From positions 744,001 through 808,000 of the forward strand of contig NZ_CP024314.1 of the NCBI RefSeq assembly GCF_002944315.1: DNA of 64,000 bases, read 5' to 3'. The notes below the pieces were generated by a model. It saw only the letters and a list, made by a program, of their open reading frames with translations, ran no database searches and was not told the origin of the DNA. The translations under genes and the position numbers were made by a program. This document shows, piece by piece, positions 33,280 through 41,672 of the stretch. Position 1 is the first letter of the stretch. Each line of letters begins with the position of its first letter. Source of the stretch: Rhizobium sp. NXC24 (GTDB lineage: Bacteria > Pseudomonadota > Alphaproteobacteria > Rhizobiales > Rhizobiaceae).

Positions 33280-34368
33280 ATGAAAACAAATGTCGATACC
33301 AATGAAGTTCTGATTGACTGCCAATCCGTCTGGAAAGTCTTCGGAGACAAGTCCGCCGCCGCGATGAAGTCCATCGCAGAGCGCGGTCTCGGGAAAAAGC
33401 AGGTCCTGCAGGAGTTCAACTGTGTCGTCGGCGTCTCCGATGCGAGCATCGAGGTTCGGCGCGGGGAAATCTTCTGCATCATGGGCCTGTCGGGCAGCGG
33501 TAAGTCGACGCTGATCCGTCTCCTCAACAAGCTGATTACGCCCAGCGCCGGAAAGGTTCTGGTCAAGGGACGTGATCTGGCGGCCTTATCTCCCGTCGAT
33601 CTGCGGCAGATGCGCGCCCGGCATATCGGAATGGTCTTCCAGAGCGTCGCGCTCTTGCCGCATAAGACGGTCCTGGAGAATGCGGCCTTCGGCCTCGAGG
33701 TGCAGGGAATTCCAAAGTCCGAGCGAAACGAGACGGCACGCGCGGCCTTGGAGAAGGTCGGCCTTGCTGATTGGACGAACCGCTATCCCCAGGAACTTTC
33801 CGGCGGCATGCAGCAACGCGTCGGCCTTGCTCGCGCGCTAGCTGCCGATCCCGAAATCATTCTCATGGACGAGCCGTTCAGCGCACTGGATCCTCTGATC
33901 CGGCGTCAGCTTCAGGACGAATTCCGGCAGCTTACCAAGGCTCTCGGGAAGTCCGCTGTCTTCATTACCCACGATCTCGACGAGGCCATCCGGATCGGCG
34001 ACCGCATCGCAATCATGAAGGATGGCGTGATCATCCAGACCGGCACCGCCGAGGAGATCATCCTCAATCCCGCTGACGACTACGTCGCAGAATTCGTTGC
34101 CGGGATATCGCGCCTTCATCTGATCAAGGCGCATTCCGTCATGCGCAGCGTCGCCGAGTTCCAGCAGAGTCAGCCGAATTCCGACATTTCTTCGTTGGCA
34201 CGCACGACACCGGACGCCGATATCGACGAGCTCATCACATTGACGATGCAGTCGAACCGCGACGCCATTGCTGTCGTGGACAATGGTCAGGTGATCGGCG
34301 TCGTCACACCGCGAAGCTTGCTGATGGGCGTCAAGGGAACGTCCACCAGCAATCTCGCCGCGGCGTGA
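33280..34368 (+). CDS. Glycine betaine-type ABC transporter ATP-binding protein (ProV/OpuAA type)
   Basis: 362-aa ATPase. Walker A GLSGSGKST, the ProV-specific VFQSVALLPHKTVLENAAFGLEVQG, signature ELSGGMQQRVGLARAL, Walker B IILMDEPFSALDP and switch ITHDLDEA. The C-terminal region (about 270-362) resembles a CBS-type osmosensory tail (RDAIAVVDNGQVIGVVTPRSLL). ATG 33280 follows AAAGGGG; the frame upstream is non-coding. It is part of the importer with the flanking binding protein and two permeases. Confidence 0.92.
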   Translation: MKTNVDTNEVLIDCQSVWKVFGDKSAAAMKSIAERGLGKKQVLQEFNCVVGVSDASIEVRRGEIFCIMGLSGSGKSTLIRLLNKLITPSAGKVLVKGRDLAALSPVDLRQMRARHIGMVFQSVALLPHKTVLENAAFGLEVQGIPKSERNETARAALEKVGLADWTNRYPQELSGGMQQRVGLARALAADPEIILMDEPFSALDPLIRRQLQDEFRQLTKALGKSAVFITHDLDEAIRIGDRIAIMKDGVIIQTGTAEEIILNPADDYVAEFVAGISRLHLIKAHSVMRSVAEFQQSQPNSDISSLARTTPDADIDELITLTMQSNRDAIAVVDNGQVIGVVTPRSLLMGVKGTSTSNLAAA

Positions 34369-34390
34369 CACCTAACTGGAGTTCAGCGAC

Positions 34391-35239
34391 ATGGAAAGTT
34401 CAGGCTTTACCGATGTTTTTGACGAATGGACGGACTCCGCCCTCGGCTGGGTGAGCGACAATGGCGAGTCCCTTTTCGACAATGTTCGATGGGTTCTCGA
34501 AGGGCTCTACGGTGCAATCCTATGGCTTCTCGAGCTCCCACCGTTCTATGTGGTTGCTCTTGTCGTCGCCCTTATCGGCTGGCGGCTGGTCAATATCTGG
34601 TTTGCCGTGCTCAGCGGCGTTGCGCTTGCCCTCTGCTTTTCCATGGGGCTTTGGCCGGAAACGATGAGCACTCTGGCTCTGGTGCTCACCGCGACTGTAC
34701 TCGCGCTAGCGCTTGGAATTCCGATCGGCATCGCCGCCGGGTTCTTCACCGCGCTGGATCGCTTCATGGAGCCCGGCCTCGATTTGATCCAGACGCTTCC
34801 GCCATATATCTACCTGCTGCCGGCAATCGCGCTGCTCGGCTACGGGCCGGCGACCGCGCTGATCGCCACGATCGTCGTTGCGATGCCGCCGGCCATCAGA
34901 CTGACATCGCTGGGTATCCGGATGACGCCGAAGGAGTTCATCGAACTCGGCGAGGCGAGCGGCATCAGGCCGAGCCAGATGTTCTTCAAGATTCGCTTGG
35001 CGTTTGCTCTTCCGAGCATCATGGCCGGTATCAACCAGAGCCTTATGATGGCATTCGGGATGGTCGTCATCGCGGGTATCGTCGGCTCCGGCGGGCTGGG
35101 GGAGACGATCTACGGTGCGATCCGCACGCTCGATATCGCAACATCCATCAACGGTGCGATCGCAATCGTCGTTCTGACGATGGTGATTGATCGGATCACC
35201 CAGAGCGCCGCAAGCTTCGGTACGGGGAGGAAGCCATGA
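34391..35239 (+). CDS. Glycine betaine-type ABC transporter permease 1 (ProW type)
   Basis: 282-aa inner-membrane protein with six or so hydrophobic segments. The permease signature is ELGEASGIRPSQMFFKIRLAFALPSIMAGINQSLMMAFGMVVIAGIVGSGGLGE (about 195-245), the EAA loop that contacts the ATPase. The C-terminus overlaps the second permease start (ATGA). It forms a heterodimer with the next protein, unlike ProW systems that use one permease twice. Confidence 0.92.
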   Translation: MESSGFTDVFDEWTDSALGWVSDNGESLFDNVRWVLEGLYGAILWLLELPPFYVVALVVALIGWRLVNIWFAVLSGVALALCFSMGLWPETMSTLALVLTATVLALALGIPIGIAAGFFTALDRFMEPGLDLIQTLPPYIYLLPAIALLGYGPATALIATIVVAMPPAIRLTSLGIRMTPKEFIELGEASGIRPSQMFFKIRLAFALPSIMAGINQSLMMAFGMVVIAGIVGSGGLGETIYGAIRTLDIATSINGAIAIVVLTMVIDRITQSAASFGTGRKP

Positions 35240-36087
35240 GCCCTTCGATCCTGCAGTTTTCACCAGGCGCCTTCCTTGCCCCGGCGGTCGATTGGCTGAA
35301 CACCAACCTTCATCCGCTGTTTGCGGCGATCAGCACCATCATCGAGGCGGTCCTTTCAGGGATCGAGGCGGCTCTGCTCTTCGTGCCGTCCTATGCGCTG
35401 ATCGCGATCGTTGTCGCTCTGGCATTTGTGGCCGTGGGGCTCCGCGCCGCGATCCTGTCGGGCCTTTGCCTTGGGTTTTGCCTTCTCGTCGGACTCTGGA
35501 CGGCGTCCATGCAGACCGTTGCCTTGGTGACAGTCGCCGTCCTGATATCCGTCCTCATCGCGTTTCCGATCGGTGTTCTCTGCTCCCGCTATAAGGCCCT
35601 GCAAGCGACGGTGCGGCCGATACTGGACGTGATGCAGACCGTTCCGCCGTGGGTCTACCTCATTCCGGCCGTGATGATCTTCAGCCTTGGGCGGGTGCCG
35701 GCAATCATAGCCACCATTGTCTATGGCATTCCGCCGATGCTCCGGTTGACCACGCTCGCATTCAACCAGGTCCCGAGGGAGTTCAAGGAGCTCGGCAGCG
35801 CCATCGGTGCGCATCCCCGTGCCATCCTTTGGAAGATTGAAATTCCTTTGGCAAAGCGGACCCTTCTGGTCGGCCTCAATCAGTGCATTCTTCTCTCTCT
35901 GGCGATGGTGGTCTTGGCCGGTCTGGTCGGCGCAGGTGGCCTCGGCGCGGAGGTCACGCGCGGTCTGACACGCATGGAGATGGGTCTCGGTCTCAGGGCT
36001 GGTTTGGCAATCGTGGCGGTCGCGCTGCTCCTCGACAGGCTGTCCCGCGGTCTGCTGGACCGTGACAAGCTTCCAGCGTCGAAATGA
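35236..36087 (+). CDS. Glycine betaine-type ABC transporter permease 2 (ProW type)
   Basis: 283-aa paralogue of the preceding permease with the same topology and EAA loop (ELGSAIGAHPRAILWKIEIPLAKRTLLVGLNQCILLSLAMVVLAGLVGAGGLG). The start overlaps permease 1 by 4 bp. Its stop lies 17 bp ahead of the proline-racemase-type gene, so transporter and enzyme are on one transcript. Confidence 0.92.
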   Translation: MSPSILQFSPGAFLAPAVDWLNTNLHPLFAAISTIIEAVLSGIEAALLFVPSYALIAIVVALAFVAVGLRAAILSGLCLGFCLLVGLWTASMQTVALVTVAVLISVLIAFPIGVLCSRYKALQATVRPILDVMQTVPPWVYLIPAVMIFSLGRVPAIIATIVYGIPPMLRLTTLAFNQVPREFKELGSAIGAHPRAILWKIEIPLAKRTLLVGLNQCILLSLAMVVLAGLVGAGGLGAEVTRGLTRMEMGLGLRAGLAIVAVALLLDRLSRGLLDRDKLPASK

Positions 36088-36104
36088 CATTAAGGACACC
36101 CACG

Positions 36105-37103
36105 ATGAGAAACAGCTTTTTCTGCATCGATGCGCACACCTGCGGAAATCCCGTGCGGCTGGTCACAGGCGGCGGTCCGCTTCTGCCGCACGCACCGATG
36201 GGCGAGCGGCGAGAGATATTTCTTCGGGATCATGATTGGGTTCGCAAGGCGCTGATGTTCGAGCCGAGGGGGCACGACATCATGTCCGGCGCGATCATAT
36301 ATCCGGCTTACCGCGATGATTGCGACATAGCGGTCCTGTTCATCGAAGTTAGCGGTTGTCTGCCGATGTGCGGGGCAGGCACCATCGGGCTTGTTACCGC
36401 TGCGATCGAGGAAGGTCTGGTTCAGCCGCGCGAGCCTGGGAAGCTCTCGATAGAAACCCCCGCTGGAAGGGTGGATGTCACGTTCGAGACGAGCGGAAAT
36501 CATGTCGATTCCGTCCGGCTCTTCAATGTGCCGAGCTATCTCCACGCAGCGGATGTTGAGGTGAGTGTGCCTGGCATGGGACGTTTGCGTGTCGATATTG
36601 CCTATGGCGGCAACTACTACGCGGTGGTGGAGCCGCAAGAAAACTGGAGCGGTCTCGACGGCATGACTGCGGCTGATATCGTCGGCTGCAGTCAGAAGCT
36701 CAGGACCGCTCTCGCGGGCATATGTGATCCGATCCATCCGGATGATGCCCGCATTCGTGGAGTTCACCATGCAATATGGTGCGATCGTCCGGTCAACGAT
36801 GCCTCCGATGGCCGTTGCGCGGTGTTTTATGGTGAAAAGGCCATCGATCGGTCGCCGGGCGGCACCGGCACATCAGCGCGGATGGCGCAGTTGCATGCAA
36901 AGGGACGTCTGGCTGTCGGATCGGCTTACCGTCATGAAAGCCTGATCGGGACCACCTTCGAAGGCCGGATCGAAGCCGAGGTTAGTATCGGAGCTTATAA
37001 AGGCATCCTTCCGAGCATCGGAGGCTGGGCACGCGTCATCGGCCACAACACGATTTTTGTCGATGAACGCGATCCACTCGCGCACGGCTTCCAGATCCGA
37101 TAA
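36105..37103 (+). CDS. Proline racemase-superfamily protein with altered active site
   Basis: 332-aa member of the proline racemase / hydroxyproline epimerase superfamily (N-terminal FFCIDAHTCGNPVRLV). The first catalytic Cys is present in LPMCGAGTIG (C89), with Ala where His is usual after CG. The second site, normally DRSPCGTGTSA (Cys) or SPTGTGTSA (Thr), reads DRSPGGTGTSA, so the catalytic position is Gly (G252). It therefore lacks one of the two bases needed for racemisation and may be a dehydratase or act on another substrate. ATG 36105 after AGGA is preferred to ATG 36084, which overlaps the permease stop. Confidence 0.85.
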   Translation: MRNSFFCIDAHTCGNPVRLVTGGGPLLPHAPMGERREIFLRDHDWVRKALMFEPRGHDIMSGAIIYPAYRDDCDIAVLFIEVSGCLPMCGAGTIGLVTAAIEEGLVQPREPGKLSIETPAGRVDVTFETSGNHVDSVRLFNVPSYLHAADVEVSVPGMGRLRVDIAYGGNYYAVVEPQENWSGLDGMTAADIVGCSQKLRTALAGICDPIHPDDARIRGVHHAIWCDRPVNDASDGRCAVFYGEKAIDRSPGGTGTSARMAQLHAKGRLAVGSAYRHESLIGTTFEGRIEAEVSIGAYKGILPSIGGWARVIGHNTIFVDERDPLAHGFQIR

Positions 37104-37146
37104 AATAGGTCTTTGCAGTCTTTGGAAGCGGCAGGGAGATAGAAAG

Positions 37147-38157
37147 ATGCTTGAGAAATATCGGCCGGAAGATGACGTCGTCACGTCCGCCAGCCGTCTC
37201 AAGGTGGGATTCATCTTGGCGCGGTCGTTCACCTTGTCCGCCTTCGCGCTCTTCGTGGATACGTTGCGGCTTGCAAGCGACAAACAGGATCGTTCCGGAA
37301 GGGTTCTTGCGGACTGGCAGGTGATTGGAAGCACGAGGCACCTCATAGCCTCGAGCTGCGGCGTCCAGGTCGCTCCGACGTCGGATCTCGTTGATCCCTC
37401 GCGTTTCGACTACATCGTGGTCGTCGGCGGCCTTCTGACCGTCGAAAACCCCGTCGACCAGGAGACAATCGCATATCTCAAGCAGGCGGACGCCAAGAAG
37501 GTGCCACTGATCGGCGTGTGCACCGGGTCGTTCATTCTTGCCGCGGGCGGCCTGATGAAGCGGCACGAATCCTGTGTAAGCTGGCTGCATTACGAGAAGT
37601 TTCGAGAGCGCTTCCCCGAGCTGAAGGTCCGCTCCGACCGGCTGTTCAACCTCGATCGCCAGCGAGGATCGTGCGCAGGCGGCAGCAGCGCCGCCGACTT
37701 GGCGGCATTGCTGGTCAGGAAATACATCAGCCGTGACGCGGAGCGAAATGCGCTGGAGGTCCTGCAGATCGAGAAGGCCCGAACCACCGCGGACATCCAG
37801 CCCCGTCGTCCGCTGTACGAAGACTATGACGATGCCCGCGTGAAGGCCGCAATGATCGCAATGGAACAGTTCGTCGATGGCAGCCTGCCGATTCCCAAGC
37901 TGGCTGCCAAGGTTGGACTGTCACGGCGGCAACTGGAGAGAATTTTCATCGAAAAGACGGGAATGTCTCCTGCCAAGGCATACAACCGTGTTCGCATGGA
38001 GCGGGCGAAGTCGATTCTTGCCCGGTCGAAGGCGCCTCTCATCGAGATCGCGCTGGATGTCGGATTTGAAAACACGTCGCAGTTCACGAGGACATTCAAG
38101 CGCACATTTGGGCAAACGCCGTCGCAACATCGCGCGGCGGTTTTGAGCGCCCGCTGA
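37147..38157 (+). CDS. GlxA-family AraC-type transcriptional regulator
   Basis: 336-aa regulator with an N-terminal DJ-1/PfpI-like sensor domain (LKVGFILARSFTLSAFALFVDTLRLA; LIGVCTGSFILAAGGLM with the nucleophile-elbow Cys) and a C-terminal AraC DNA-binding domain (about 230-330; LAAKVGLSRRQLERIF, IEIALDVGFENTSQFTRTFKRTFGQTPSQHR). Known members GbdR, CdhR and SouR respond to betaine, carnitine and sarcosine, which supports a betaine-type substrate for this island. ATG 37147 follows AGGGAG. It is the last gene of the island, 43 bp after the racemase-type gene, and a second regulator beside GntR. Confidence 0.88.
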   Translation: MLEKYRPEDDVVTSASRLKVGFILARSFTLSAFALFVDTLRLASDKQDRSGRVLADWQVIGSTRHLIASSCGVQVAPTSDLVDPSRFDYIVVVGGLLTVENPVDQETIAYLKQADAKKVPLIGVCTGSFILAAGGLMKRHESCVSWLHYEKFRERFPELKVRSDRLFNLDRQRGSCAGGSSAADLAALLVRKYISRDAERNALEVLQIEKARTTADIQPRRPLYEDYDDARVKAAMIAMEQFVDGSLPIPKLAAKVGLSRRQLERIFIEKTGMSPAKAYNRVRMERAKSILARSKAPLIEIALDVGFENTSQFTRTFKRTFGQTPSQHRAAVLSAR

Positions 38158-38186
38158 AATATGTCCGGTTGTTGCGGTCACCAGCC

Positions 38187-38711
38187 CTATTTCAAATCCT
38201 GCGCCATCTGCAGATGGTGTTCCAGAGCCGGCTCTGTGCTTGCAGCCCAAGTCTTCAGATCGGCATTCTTGCCCTTGTTCCCATACCGCTTGAAAAGGTC
38301 GACAGCGTCCTTGTGAGCCGAGACCTGATCTGAGTGATATTGCTTGGTGAAATCGGCTCCCTGCAGCCCCTTGAGTTTATTCAGCATCTTCTGCTGAGAG
38401 GATGACATCGCGGTCGGGAGGGGAGCCTTTACCTTGCCGCTCGTTACCATCTGCTTTAGCTGGCTCGTGGTTTTCTGATGGTCGGCAATCATCTGCTGTG
38501 CGAATGACTTCGTCGCGTCATCGGCGCGTTCGAGCGCAAGCTTGCTGGATGCGATTTCGAACATGTCGCTTGTGGCAGCTTCCTTGACGAAATCCTCCGT
38601 TTTCGGGGCAATGCCGACGAGCGAGTTGACGCCGCTTTTTTCCGCGGCCGATTGCGCGAGGACAGGTGCTGCAAACAGCAAGGCGGCGGCGGTGAAGGCA
38701 ATCTTTTTCAT
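38187..38711 (-). CDS. DUF4142 exported protein
   Basis: 174-aa protein with a Sec signal (MKKIAFTAAALLFAAPVLA) and a ferritin-like all-helical DUF4142 domain (DFVKEAATSDMFEIASSKLALERADDATKSFAQQMIADHQKTTSQLKQ; YHSDQVSAHKDAVDLFKRYGNKGKNADLKTWA). Family function unknown; periplasmic. The ATG at 38711 follows an AGGAG site. A candidate EcfG-type promoter lies 26 bp upstream. A paralogue occurs at 52513-53034. Confidence 0.9.
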   Translation of the reverse strand: MKKIAFTAAALLFAAPVLAQSAAEKSGVNSLVGIAPKTEDFVKEAATSDMFEIASSKLALERADDATKSFAQQMIADHQKTTSQLKQMVTSGKVKAPLPTAMSSSQQKMLNKLKGLQGADFTKQYHSDQVSAHKDAVDLFKRYGNKGKNADLKTWAASTEPALEHHLQMAQDLK

Positions 38712-38736
38712 GATGCTCTCCTGTGGTGCAATTTCG

Positions 38737-38761
38737 AACCTGCGGCCACGGAGAATGTTCC
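38737..38761 (-). promoter_or_regulatory. Candidate EcfG-type promoter
   Basis: Minus strand: GGAAC (38761-38757), 16-bp spacer, GGTT (38740-38737), about 26 bp before the DUF4142 ATG. One mismatch in the -10; the distance to the gene is typical. Confidence 0.45.
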
Positions 38762-38984
38762 AAACCGGTCGCCCTGTTGATGCCCGCTTCGGTGGTTCGT
38801 TCGCAGTCACGGGCAGGTGCGACAGAACCGAAGGGACAGCGCGAAGAACGATGCTCTAAATGGCGGCGTCTGTGACATCGCGAAGCGGCAATGGGCTTCC
38901 AAGTAAAAACGTGATAGTTTTGCGACAGCCTTTGAACGGTGCCGACCTATATCCCGACCCATAACAACAATCGAGGATACACCG

Positions 38985-39619
38985 ATGCATAAGCTACTCA
39001 TCTCTACCGCGATTGCCAGTATCGTTGGATTCAGTGCGGCGTCGGCCGCGGATGTTGTAACCCAGGCACCGGAAGCGCCTGTGTCGAAACTCCGGCAGGT
39101 TTCACTTGGGCAGGTGCCTATGCCGGTATTCGTGGCGGCGGCAATTGGGTCAATGGGGATTTCAGCATTCCCGGCGCAAGCACGTCTGAAGATCTGAGTG
39201 GCGGCTTGGTCGGTGGCTTCATCGGCTACAATTGGCAATTTGAGAATAATGTTGTGCTCGGCCTCGAAGGCGACCTCAATTATAACTGGAACAAAGATAC
39301 TATCGCACCCGGCATCGATGTTGGGACGGACATTGATGGTTCGGTCCGCGCCCGCCTCGGCTATGCTTTCGATCGGGCTCTGATCTATGCGACAGGCGGT
39401 TGGGAAGCGACGCGTGGGTTTATCGACACGGGCAGCAAAGACACCAAGACCTTCAATGGCTGGACGGTTGGCGCCGGCGTTGATTATGCCTTCACCGATC
39501 GGGTCTTCGGACGCTTGGAATACCGCTACACCGACTTCGGCGACAAGGATATCAACGGCGTGAAAGTCGATCTGAAGCAGAACGCCGTTGTCGTCGGTAT
39601 CGGCGTGAAATTCTGGTGA
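38985..39619 (+). pseudogene. Outer-membrane beta-barrel (Omp25/RopB-like) gene with a single-base frameshift
   Basis: The 5' part (from ATG 38985) encodes a signal peptide, HKLLISTAIASIVGFSAASA, then ADVVTQAPEAP, and in frame runs to a stop at 39195-39197. From about 39085 the -1 frame encodes ETPAGFTWAGAYAGIRGG and the rest of an eight-strand barrel through FIGYNWQFENNVVLGLEGDL and FGRLEYRYTDFGDKD to VVVGIGVKFW. Adding one base within GTGTCG (39081-39086) would give APVVETPAGFTWAG, the normal linker. So one base is missing, by mutation or sequencing error. If intact it would be a 211-aa surface barrel. Confidence 0.85.
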
Positions 39620-39691
39620 TTGGCTTCAGCAGATAACGTCAGGCGCCTCGCAAGTCCGAGCGTCTCACTGGCCGCGAAGACATCCGCCGCC

Positions 39692-40138
39692 TCATGGCTC
39701 CGTTGGCCTGATATTGTCCGTGCGCACTTGCCCTTCCAGAACGCCGCGGCGCAAGTCGTTCCGGCCGTGTTCGATTTCCACCACCGTATAGAGCTTCTCG
39801 CTGCGAAATGCGCTGGCGTTTGCCGTGCTGACATCCTCGGCTGGCGCTGAATCGACTTCCATGTAATCCAATTCACACGAGGACGCGACAATACGGGCGT
39901 CGCCGGCGGTACGGGCTGCCACCACCACCTCGCCATGGGAAGGCGCGTTTTGCCAATTCAGATCGTCGGGCTCTGCGATAGGGATGAGGCGATAGATGTT
40001 GAGCAGTTCACCGGGCGCCGATGCGCCTTTTATCTGCGCATCCTCTATCTGGGCATGGCTCTCGACCGACCGACCGAACGTGGTGCGGCTGGTCGCATTG
40101 TTCGGGTCGGTTCCTTCTGTTTCGACGACATTGGACAT
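39692..40138 (-). CDS. Conserved hypothetical protein, 148 aa
   Basis: 148-aa soluble, acidic protein starting MSNVVETEGTDPNNATSRTT; the middle (LLNIYRLIPIAEPDDLNWQNAPSHGEVVVAARTAGDARIVAS) looks like a compact fold. GAGG lies 8 bp before the ATG. I do not recognise a named family. Its end faces the barrel pseudogene. Confidence 0.6.
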   Translation of the reverse strand: MSNVVETEGTDPNNATSRTTFGRSVESHAQIEDAQIKGASAPGELLNIYRLIPIAEPDDLNWQNAPSHGEVVVAARTAGDARIVASSCELDYMEVDSAPAEDVSTANASAFRSEKLYTVVEIEHGRNDLRRGVLEGQVRTDNIRPTEP

Positions 40139-40389
40139 GTTTTCATCCTCTTCGCATCCAAAGCGGACAGCCGGTGCTCATGTGGGTAGGAACGCAACGG
40201 TGCGATGTTGCTTGAACCATCCGTTGCTTCACCGGGGTGTCTGCGAGCGATCTGAGCCTTCGGCACGTCACCGCTCTTCCGCCGGGGTCATTACCTTGAT
40301 GTGTCAACAACGGTGGAGACCGGCATCTGTTCCACCAGGGAGCGCGGCGTTTTTTTCAAAGGCTTCGGCAAAGACAGTGCTGGGCGAGA

Positions 40390-41667
40390 TTATCGACTTT
40401 GTCGCCTCAAGGGTTGCATGCTGTCCACGCCTCGCGCGCTATCGATCCATCGCATGACCGGCGTGACGGCTATGCCATAAACGGCGACGGAGATCAGGAC
40501 AATCAGGAAAACGGTATCCCAGACGATCTCGATGTTCTCGAACGACGTCTTTCCGCAAGCGTAGGCAAGATAATATATTGAGCCGAGACCCCTGATGCCA
40601 AAAATCGAGATGATCGCCTTTTCCGAATGTGGTTGGACGCCACCGATCAAGCTGATCCACCCCGAAATCGGCCTGACGACCGCCAACGTCATTACGGCAA
40701 CAACCGCGATCCGCCAATCGATGTGAGACAAAACCGACCCTTCGGCGATAACGGAACCGAAGCAGACAAGCAGGAGCATCATCAGCAAGCGCTCGAGCTG
40801 CTCTCCGAAATCATGCAGTTCGCCATGGAAGCTGCTATGCCTTTCGATGCTGCGCAGGGTGAGCGCCGTTACGAAGACGGCAACGAAACCATAGCCGTGA
40901 ACGAGTTCCGTGGCTGAGTAGGCAAGGCATGTGAAGCCGAGTGCGGCCAATCCATCTCCGGTCTTGGCGATCCGTCCTGCCTTTGGAACCTTGAATGTCA
41001 GGTATCCGAGGAGCCGGCCGACAAGCCACCCCATGCCGATCCCCGCCGCCAGCTTCCAGAGGACGTCGACGGCGAGCCAATGCCAGATCCATTCGGCACC
41101 GGAGTCAGCCGCCGGCGATTGAGAGGCAATTGCGATCGCGGCCATGACGAACGGAAAGCTCAGGCCGTCATTCAGGCCAGCTTCTGATGTCAGGGCAAAC
41201 CTGATCTCATCTTCCTCGCCCGTTAGTGGCGGGCCTACCTGGACGTCAGCCGCAAGCACCGGATCCGTGGGTGCAAGTACGGCTCCCAACAGAAGTGCCG
41301 AAGCTGCTCCCAATCCGAGAAGGCTCCATCCGAGGAAGGCTATCGCGAATATCGAAAGCGGCATGGCGATGCCGAGAAGGCGCCAGGTCAACGCCCATCT
41401 TGCCCAGCCCAACGGTCTGTCGATCTTCAATCCCGCACCCATGAGAGCCACGATCACGACCAGTTCGGAGAGATGTTCCGTCAATTCCCTGTTCTCGAGC
41501 GGGTTCATATGGGGGAGTGGCGTGAATGGCGACCAGGCGAGAAGCATTCCGATGATGACGCAGCAGATTGGAAAGGAGAGTGGTATGCGCTTCAGCACCA
41601 TGGGCAGCCACGCCGTCAGCAGCACGACGACGCCGAATATGAAGAGCGTGACGACATAGCTGTTCAT
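40390..41667 (-). CDS. NhaP-type cation:proton antiporter (CPA1)
   Basis: 425-aa inner-membrane antiporter with 12-13 helices. Signature regions: LFIFGVVVLLTAWLPMVLKRIPLSFPICCVIIGMLL at the N-terminus, LGAVLAPTDPVLAADVQ (the ATDP-type motif), LTSEAGLNDGLSFPFV (the paired acidic ND motif for ion binding), and IFGIRGLGSIYYLAYA. The start at 41667 gives the usual N-terminus; the frame upstream overlaps the reductase gene and is not coding. It lies 5 bp after the reductase, so both share the EcfG-type promoter at 42803-42827. Likely Na+/H+ or K+/H+ exchange in stress. Confidence 0.9.
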   Translation of the reverse strand: MNSYVVTLFIFGVVVLLTAWLPMVLKRIPLSFPICCVIIGMLLAWSPFTPLPHMNPLENRELTEHLSELVVIVALMGAGLKIDRPLGWARWALTWRLLGIAMPLSIFAIAFLGWSLLGLGAASALLLGAVLAPTDPVLAADVQVGPPLTGEEDEIRFALTSEAGLNDGLSFPFVMAAIAIASQSPAADSGAEWIWHWLAVDVLWKLAAGIGMGWLVGRLLGYLTFKVPKAGRIAKTGDGLAALGFTCLAYSATELVHGYGFVAVFVTALTLRSIERHSSFHGELHDFGEQLERLLMMLLLVCFGSVIAEGSVLSHIDWRIAVVAVMTLAVVRPISGWISLIGGVQPHSEKAIISIFGIRGLGSIYYLAYACGKTSFENIEIVWDTVFLIVLISVAVYGIAVTPVMRWIDSARGVDSMQPLRRQSR

Positions 41668-41672
41668 GTCGG

